Part shown: positions 56,116 to 64,000 of the stretch, in pieces
Layout: each line of letters opens with the position of its first letter
Position numbering within the stretch: the first letter of the stretch is position 1
Origin: Skeletonema tropicum
Lineage: Eukaryota > Bacillariophyta > Thalassiosirophyceae > Thalassiosirales > Thalassiosiraceae
NCBI GenBank assembly: GCA_037178625.1
Contig: CM074130.1
Location: 4,699,069 to 4,763,068, forward strand
Direction: 5' to 3'
DNA: 64,000 nucleotides
Position numbers and translations under genes: made by a program
Notes under the pieces: model-generated
What the model was told of the DNA's origin: nothing
The model's database searches: none
The model's input: the letters and a program-made list of their open reading frames with translations, nothing else

Positions 56116-58860
56116 AGTTGTTGCTCGATCTCATCTACTGTTCTTCCCGATCATGAATCATGTAACTCACCTGTAATCATCGGACATCGGCTGCGGTCGC
56201 CAGAAAAGCGCCTGCTTCAAGGCGGCGGCGATGCGTGCGGGTGAATGCAGTTGGGAGGGGCGGTGGGATAGCGGCCGGCGGGCGGAGGGCGGAGAGTTGG
56301 CCGACATGGTGGTTTGGTAGTGAATGATGTTGACGGTTTGCTCGATGAAAAATTATGAGCTGTGCGCAGCAAGCAGAGGCAGCGGCATGTGGCTTGCGAT
56401 AGCAATTTGCCATCCATGATTGAATGAATGGCTGTGAGAGCGCCTCACGAATCAGTCTGTCGGCATGATTGAATGAACAAATGGCTGTAAGAGCGCTCAA
56501 TGCTGCCGGTGTTGGCGACATGATTGATCTCATCTTGTGAGCTCTTTTTGATGATTTTTTTGTTCATGACATGAGCGACAGTAAATTCGAGTACCGGCGT
56601 GACAGCAATGTTCAAGTTGAGCTTGAACTCATCACTATTTTGCATCAAATCCTCTTCCTACCCTACATTCAAAGTAGATATCTATCGCCTGTGCCGTCCG
56701 CAGCATCACAGGGAACAACATAACCAACGTTACCACCAGAAGTATTACTACTGAAACGGCACTTTCGTACAAAGTATCCACATCTGATAAAGGTGGTCTT
56801 GAGGGGAAGAACATATTATTATACGGAGTTGGGTTCTGTTGGTTGTATTACATCCAAATTTCATTGTGTGAAGAAGAACGAGAGAGCCCTAAATGTGCTA
56901 GAAGAGAGAATAATAGCAGTTTAGGCGCCTGCACGCCAGCTGAAAGAGAGGCGGTAACCGCAGGAAGTCAGGCATCATCGATTTTCGAGCGCCGACCCCA
57001 TGCCTGCGAAAGGCAGGCGATGGGGTCGGCGGCAGATTCGTCCACTCCAATACTCTATGTTGCTATTAAAAGCTATTTCTTTTCTTTCGCATTGCTAGCC
57101 GTTTCATTGCGCAACCAGGCACCATTGCCTTATTCGATCAATCGAATTGATTGTAGTTTGACTGTGCGACGCGAAACGACTGTAACATTGTAACGATTCG
57201 ACCTTTCCGGGTAACGAAATGTAACAATGACGTAACACGCTAGATAAATTTAAAATTCATTTGCAATTTATTAATAAGCCGTTCGCGGACAACATGAATC
57301 GACAGGTCTGTTCGCTAGTTCCCAGATTTTTTTTTTCAGGCGCTCGCGGGTCCCTCCCCGCACGCGCCGGTCTTTCGACGCCATCGGCGTGATTCACAGG
57401 GGGGGTTAGGCGATTCGAACGAGCCTGATTTGTATACAGAAGAGCGGTTGTGATGAAGAGCACTGTGTGTTGTGTAGTTGTTGGGATGGTGTGTGGTGGA
57501 AGTGAGAAGAAGGAGCATCTCGTGTAGAAGAGTGGGAGTAACAAGATGCACGGCAACAACCAAACAAAGCTCGATCTACGAAGTATTAGAAGTGGACATC
57601 ATTTTTGCAGCTTTCTTTTCAGGCATTTGCACATCAAACAGTCCCAGGTCTGAGGTGCTAGTCTGACACGACACAAACACGATAAATGTCAAGTAGCGCA
57701 GACTATTTGAGCGTCAAGTCCATCCTTTTCCTATCGATATCAACTATAAAGCAGCATCTTTGATTGCATTTGGGGTAAGATAGAAGCTCCTCTTTGAACC
57801 CCATGTCCAGACTCACCCAATCATTTGGTAATATCTACCAACGCTGTTACAGACGGAAGATGTAGCGACTATACTGTAGCAGAGTAAACCGCAAAACAGA
57901 CAATCATATTAGATTAAGATCACAGGCAATGTGTCCATTTGCTATGGCTCCACATCATGTGAAAGTTTTGAAGCCAGGTGGAAATGTGTTGATCTCTTTC
58001 TAGCTATGGGTAGTAACGCAAAGTAGAGCAAACGCGTAAGTACCCAAACCGGCAAACCAGGCATAATCTTAACAACTTACCTTGATGTAGAAGCTCAACA
58101 CACGGACTCAGCATTGCCCCAGAGAGCTATATATTTAGTTGACTTTTGGCACAGTAATTCTTGCATGAACAGTGCCACAATTCTTAAGTAATTCAAAACT
58201 GATAATAGAAGATCCATCACTCTATATGTATATTAGATACTCGTCAGGGTGCGATCTGGGAAATATTGCTATTGCAGCACATGGTTCGTTATCACTTAGC
58301 AAAAAAGATAATGTCACCTCTTAGAGGGTCCACCAGACGTGCTTTAACATTTCTGTTACATATATGTATCACTCGTCATCCTCAGCTCAGGAGAGGGCTG
58401 ACTACTGACTACACAGATGCAGATTCACTATGAATGGATTCCAATCGAAATCGAGCTGGAGCCAATCCTATTTTAGTCTTAGCAGATTGAACTCTTCGTG
58501 GGAAGCATTGCACTGGGCTCAGCAGCGCAAGCAGTGAACCAGTAGACGTGTGGAAGGTTTCATCTTCGATACACGACATATAGCTGAGAGGGGATAACGC
58601 TTCTCATGAAGATGGAGCCAAACGAGGATCAGCAGCAGCAGGTTGAATTTTCGACATCTTTCATATACGTCCGGATGACTGAAGATAGACGGACGATGAG
58701 ACACACAATACAAATTCAACGCAGCCAGCTTCTTATCTTAATCTTAATCACGACTTCTCTCAAGTGAAGCGAAATTCGGCCACCAAACCTGAAAGAGAAA
58801 GAGCGAAGGCCGAGCAAAAGAAAGGACAAAGGCGGGTAGTAAGTGCAATAATGACCCATT
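56116..58860 (+). repeat. Diverged end of the tandem array
   Basis: 56150-56645 is a diverged version of copy 1 47265-47705 (shared AATGATGTTGAC and CATGATTGAATGAATGGC blocks). 56650-58100 is not found in the other copies. 58105-58860 again matches copy 1 48115-48560 with many changes. The last unit of the array has therefore accumulated differences and a replaced or inserted segment of about 1.4 kb. Confidence 0.8.
56990..57031. repeat. Very stable 18-bp hairpin
   Basis: CGCCGACCCCAT (56990-57001) pairs with 57020-57031, and GCCTGC (57002-57007) with 57013-57018, around a GAAAG loop with a single bulged base. It is not linked to a gene I recognise. Confidence 0.9.
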
Positions 58861-59847
58861 GTTGACATCTGCAGGAGGAGCAACATCCTCTGGAGCTTAG
58901 ATTACTTAATTTGAGGTGATATATAATTTGTAATCAATAGCACCGGGAGAAAAGTCTCGATTGCACAAGGCGTAGAGAGGGATACAATATGTGAGGTTCA
59001 ACCAAGCCTCTAATTGTGACTGCTTCAGCTTCGTAGCTTGATTACGATCTCTGCGGGCAAAAAATATGAACACATTCTGCATTGGGAACAAAATCTTTTT
59101 GATCAGTGAGACACTGGAACGAATTCATGAAAATGAAAGTCATTGTGTTCTCCAGCTTCTGGTGATTCGAAGATGCTGCGCTTCAATCAGCCTCGCTCCG
59201 TTCGAGTTTGATCGTCCTCGTCCTCGTCCTCGTTAGCACACGTCTACCGGCTTGTTGGCATTCTTCGTCTCACCTCGAATCTTGTCCCTGATGAGGTGAA
59301 CGTGATTAACCTGGCGACTGTTATGTCTCTCTCTAATTTGTAGCGTTGCTTGTTCATGAAGTGTTGCATGGTCTGGAAGCTGGAATAGCTCGCTCCAACA
59401 GGACTCCATTCCCTAATTATTGACCCACTCATATACCTACGCGCAGGCCCACCGAGTTCGCCATTTTAGCATTGCGTTGTTCATTCACGCGAAACTTCAT
59501 CTTCAGTTTGCAACTCAATTACTTGACGCTGATGAATATCGTTAAATCTATCCCACGGCCACGATATCAAAGACATAGCTTACGGCTCTGTAGGGTCAGC
59601 GACCAAGCAATCGTTCCACTCCGTTCAAGACCATTGTCAACATTTCCAATACCATCGACATTCCCAAATAACGTAACAATCGACAGCTCCCTCGCCTGCC
59701 GGCTCACTCGCATCACATTCTTTACCACCGCCGTTGTATTAGTATTACTCCTAGTTACTCATCCATCTCCCTCGCCTTACGGCTCACTCGACTTTCATGT
59801 GTAACATTCTTCTTCAGTAATACCACTTTATCTGATATTGATCCATA
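58861..59847. other. Region between array and right inverted-repeat arm
   Basis: No gene is supported. The 110-codon frame at 59472-59804 has no recognisable motif. A short GTCCTC repeat lies near 59213-59230. Confidence 0.4.
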
Positions 59848-62445
59848 TCCAAGCTTCGACAAAGCTTAGAGTTATTGCGGAAATCTGACGAGCTCTAGCG
59901 TAGATAGCGTGGGCGCGTGGCGCGTCAGTATGTAACGTTTCTGTACGTGGGCAGTACATGCTAGTCGGCGCGCTATTCGCCGCACCGGCGCCATTCGCCG
60001 CAAATCTAAAATCACAATTTGCGACACAAAAAAAGAGCCGCACCATGACGGCCTCCCTCCTACTACCCTCATTACACACCTAAATGTCGACATTCCAAAG
60101 TAACAATGTAGGTTGTAGACCATTTTTTGACGCTGAAATCAATGGTTCTATCGGCGGCTCGCCATATTCAGCAGAAAGAGACGTTTGACCGCCACAATAG
60201 CAATGGTGATTTTCATCCCCTCCGCCGCAGAGCACATGTAGCCAGTAGCACCAAGGCGTCGTTTCGGTCAATGAAACAGCAAGTAAGGTTGTAGGGGCGA
60301 CCAATATTATATATATGGGCGGAATATGCGCTGAATGACCGGTTGTGGGTCTCATGCAACGCCTATCCAACATATCAAATCTATGAAGTCGAGTTAGAAA
60401 GATTTCCACAATGTATCTCCATCAATAGTGGGTATATATCTGACACAAAACATGCTGGAACCACACCATGGATCATAGAGGTCTTGTCTACTATATGATA
60501 ATCAAGATTGTGAAGCTGGACTGCTCCATATCATCACAGTGACTACTGCAACTCTTGGTTTCCTGGGAAACTACTGATTGTGGGTTATGAGAAGCCCACC
60601 TGCAGTCGCCTACACGAGTGTTGTGGCATAATATTGACGTCTCCTCCATGTACAATTGGAAATCTGTCACCTCATCAAATCAACAGCCATCTATTGTGCG
60701 CCTTTTGCTGTGGTTGGAGACAACATTATAACTGTTATCAGTGCCTTACCTACAAAGTCTCATGAAATGAGAGGCCGGATGATCGACATAAAACTCCATG
60801 ATGGCGTAGATATTGCGTGCAATTAATAAATCCGAGTGAAGTGAACAAGTATCATAGCATATAGAAGGAGTTATTGATGATCTGCTACTATTATGTTGTC
60901 TAAATTACATAAACATGAGCATCTTATGACATGCCTGGTATGTGCAAAAAATTAACGGAAATCTTAAAGCATGCCTGGTATGCAGATTTTCATGTGTGTG
61001 TGCGTCACCCGCAATTATCATCAAAACTACTTTGAATTAGACGCTGCAGCTTACATAATTGGAATCAGCGTGAAAAATTGGGTTAGGGAGTGTCTTCTTA
61101 GTGTTGATGGAGGGTATATGGGATCGATAATGCTATGGTTTGCCTTCGGATTCGTCATGTCAGATGCACTTTTTCAAGATTTTTTTACTTTTCGTGCATG
61201 AGTACCTCAAATATCGCAGCAATTGAACGGAGCACCAACACCAGCCGTACAAGATACATTCCAAACGATATAAATAGAAAGTTATTGGTCTTTCAACTTA
61301 AAGCATCGGCATATTATTGGCCAATATTGGCGTAGTATGCCAGATTTTCTGCGACGCAACAAGATTTGGCTGGGTGTTGGGGTGAAAAATACCTGTTTAT
61401 ATCCAAAATGACGTTTGTTGTGTTCGATATCGGCTTTTCTATCCGTGCGGCGCCGCATCGCCGCATGCGGCGAATGGCGCGTAGACTAGCATGGGTAGGA
61501 ATCAGCTAGCCAGATTTTTTGTACATAGAGGGTTATGATGTTCCCCACCAAATAGGCCTCATTCTCGCTTTTTGGTTAGTTCAAACTTTGGATAATGTGA
61601 GAATAGACTGGGGCAAATACAAAAACTGTGGGGTGAAATTTGTGTTGAGCATAATTTTAACACCTTTCTCTTCCACACTCTATAGTTTATATAATTATAT
61701 CCCTTAGGATATTTTGTTTGCCGAGTCTTAATTGGGTTGTTGTTAGGGGGGCTTGCGCTCTTCGACTCCAAGAAGGTAGCAGCTGTTCGCTGTTCGGCCC
61801 CTCAAATTGAAATATCCTGGATAATTTTTTTTCACTGTAGATTAGGCGGGGACAATTTAATCTATTTTATTTTAATTCTGTGTATGGCCAGTGCCAAACC
61901 ACAGTCATATATGTCCGGCCATGTGGTGGTCTTGTTGATGATGGAGGATGAGAACCCTCCCGCCCAAATTCGTATGAGTTCCTACGCACGTATAAAACTA
62001 TTTTTCTCAAATCAAAACAAAGCTTATCTCTCGCGGATTTGAGCTCAGCTCGCTCCTCGCTCTCAGCTTTTCACATCTGTACCCCATTTGTTCACAGCAC
62101 AAATATTCGCTGAGAACGAGCATCCTGGCTAGGCTGACCCTGCACTTAGCCATAGAAGTACGCATTCGGTGAAGTAGCGTGCGCCTTATGCGTCATTTCC
62201 TTGATGTATGTTACCTCTTTATCCAATAGAGCCCCTGCCTTTGGACGTCTAACCCCTTTCCTACGAAAGTAATGAGAAAGAATTCATAGAGAAATAAAGA
62301 AGAAGCTGCTTAGCAGAATATGACAGAAAACAAGTTCTTAATACCGCTCTTATTTTCATTTGTGCAGAAAGAGTACGATATTTCGTGCAGCAAAGAATAG
62401 AAGCACGAAAGCCGGGAGAAGCTTGCCCCGCCGCCGCGCGCCAAT
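59848..62445 (-). repeat. Right arm of the 2.6-kb inverted repeat (partner 6506-10564)
   Basis: Reverse complement of the left arm. It lacks the TIR element and so shows the pre-insertion site (GAGATAAGCTTTG on the left-arm strand). It has two small extra blocks relative to the left arm, about 46 bp near 61865-61910 and about 37 bp near 60945-60980 (the latter with a duplicated GCCTGGTATG). Confidence 0.9.
59957..61493. mobile_element. Candidate nested TIR element, right copy
   Basis: CATGCTAGTC at 59957 and GACTAGCATG ending at 61493, with the same GC-rich inverted stretches as the left copy at 8958-10455. Confidence 0.45.
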
Positions 62446-62468
62446 ATTGATAAAAGGAATGCAAAAGG

Positions 62469-63330
62469 TACATAATCAGAAGCACTGCACCTCCACAGTC
62501 ACTTACATACCTACCTGAGTAGGTGTGAACGCTCTCTAGTTCAAGTGATCAGACAAGTCGAGTACCGGAATGACACAACAAGTTGAAGTTGCGAGAAATA
62601 TCTCTGGGATGGATCAATCTTCACCTGCCGCTGCACCGCTGGCTGGTACAAATGCAGCGACAGATTCACTACGGATTCGAATCGAGCTGGAGCCAATCTC
62701 ATAAAGGGGAAAACGCTTCTCATGAAGAAGGAGCCAAACGAGGATCAGCTTTCATAAGTATGCATCTGGATGACACTGAAGATAGCATAGCCGGACGATG
62801 AGACACACAATACAAATTCAACGCAGCGAGCTTCTTCATATTAGACCTTAAAGAGCGAAAGGCCGAGCAAAAGAAAGGAAGAAGGCGGGTAAAGTGCAAT
62901 AATGTATCGTATTGTAGGCAGGGGCCAAAATAAAAGGCAACAGGAGCAAAAGAACAACACCAGGGATTCCAACGTGGTCCCCCACCGTAGTACTAACCTG
63001 GCCCGACAGTGCTTAACTTCGCTGAGCAGACGGGAAGCGGTGCTGTCACTGTGGTATGGTCGTTCCTGTCGCAACGGGACCATACAAACACTATAAACTG
63101 CATTATATGTACAGTGTATATATATACAGTATGTAAGTGCTTACTTAGGCATCAAATGGATCATTGATCGTCGAAGCAAGTAATAAGTAGGTACGATACT
63201 TCTTCATCATGGCACGGCCATTCTCGTCTCTTTGCTTCGCTATTCACAGATGAAAGCAACTACAACCGTTCTTTTCAAGAACGTTCTTTCCAAGAAGAAC
63301 AATCAGTATTAAATCTCTTCTTTTGAGTCG
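62469..63330 (+). repeat. Tandem duplication of about 860 bp, copy A
   Basis: Starts ACATAATCAGAAGCACTG. Spacing to copy B is 858-862 bp. Part of it (62640-62890) is similar to 58420-58830, so it derives from the end of the 4.46-kb array unit (shared GAGCCAAACGAGGATCAGC). It also holds an imperfect palindrome around ACAGTGTATATATATAC (near 63110). Confidence 0.9.
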
Positions 63331-64000
63331 TACATAATCAGAAGCACTGTACCTCCACAGTCACTTACATACCTAAGTAGGTGTGAACGTTCTCTAGTTC
63401 AAGTGATCAGACAAGTCGAGTACCGGAATGACACAACAAGTTGAAGTTGCGAGAAATATCTCTGGGATGGATCAATCTTCACCTGCCGCTGCACCGCTGG
63501 CTGGTACAAATGCAGCGACAGATTCACTATGGATTCGAATCGAGCTGGAGCCAATCTCATAAAGGGGAAAACGCTTCTCATGAAGAAGGAGCCAAACGAG
63601 GATCAGCTTTCATAAGTATGCATCTGAATGACACTGAAGATAGCATAGCCGGACGATGAGACACACAATACAAATTCAACGCAGCGAGCTTCTTCATATT
63701 AGACCTTAAAGAGCGAAAGGCCGAGCAAAAGAAAGGAAGAAGGCGGGTAAAGTGCAATAATGTATCGTATTGTAGGCAGGGGCCAAAAATAAAAGGCAAC
63801 AGGAGCAAAAGAACAACACCAGGGATTCCAACGTGGTCCCCACCGTAGTACTAACCTGGCCCGACAGTGCTTAACTTCGCTGAGCAGACGGGAAGCGGTG
63901 CTGTCACTGTGGTATGGTCGTTCCTGTCGCAACGGGACCATACATACTAAACTGCATTATATGTACAGTGTATATATATATACAGTATGTAAGTGCTTAC
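63331..64000 (+). repeat. Tandem duplication of about 860 bp, copy B (cut by window edge)
   Basis: Second copy, with only scattered substitutions and 1-4-base indels relative to copy A. It continues beyond the right edge, so more copies may follow. Confidence 0.9.

Overview
The window looks like nuclear DNA from a unicellular stramenopile alga, most likely a diatom. The evidence is large, mostly intron-poor genes for multi-domain membrane proteins with long Pro/Gln/Ser-rich N-termini, a few GT-AG introns of 85-92 bp, two small paralogous genes with a strongly acidic C-terminus, and a heavy load of transposons. The species cannot be named from the sequence.

Layout. 1-6184: a divergent pair, an ABCB-type transporter (minus strand, running off the left edge) and a SulP/SLC26-type anion transporter with STAS and cyclic-nucleotide-binding-like domains. 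6.5-10.6 kb: a repeat whose second copy lies inverted at 59.8-62.4 kb. The left copy carries a 1.54-kb TIR transposon, and the right copy preserves the empty TA target. 10.6-14.7 kb: no gene seen. 14.7-16.7 kb: a secreted or membrane-anchored protein of unknown function. 17.8-19.7 kb: two diverged copies of a small gene, one with a frameshift in a T tract. 20.5-22.6 kb: a decayed ORF cluster with a PIN/FEN1-like signature. 23.7-31.4 kb: a 441-bp piece of the VTT gene found at 40.6 kb, split by a 7.2-kb non-LTR retrotransposon with an intact 2030-codon frame and a perfect 21-bp target duplication. 31.4-32.9 kb: a short inverted repeat with tRNA-like promoter boxes, then fragments of an RNA polymerase second subunit and a family-B DNA polymerase, best explained as remains of a large DNA virus of the alga.

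33.4-37.6 kb: a three-exon gene for an AAA-type ATPase with a kinase remnant and helical repeats. 40.6-44.1 kb: a two-exon VTT-domain membrane protein. 44.2-58.9 kb: a tandem array with a period of about 4.46 kb. Copies 2 and 3 are almost identical, and the rightmost end has diverged. Each unit carries a 35-bp minisatellite of hairpins whose stems co-vary. 62.5-64.0 kb: a tandem duplication of about 860 bp, related to part of the array unit.

The host genes do not form an operon or an obvious pathway; three of the five large ones are membrane transport or trafficking proteins. The most informative content is structural: dated insertions (empty site, target duplication), a split gene fragment whose four differences from the intact gene are all synonymous, and a homogenising tandem array. 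Intron boundaries and protein families were read by eye and have not been tested by alignment or RNA data.
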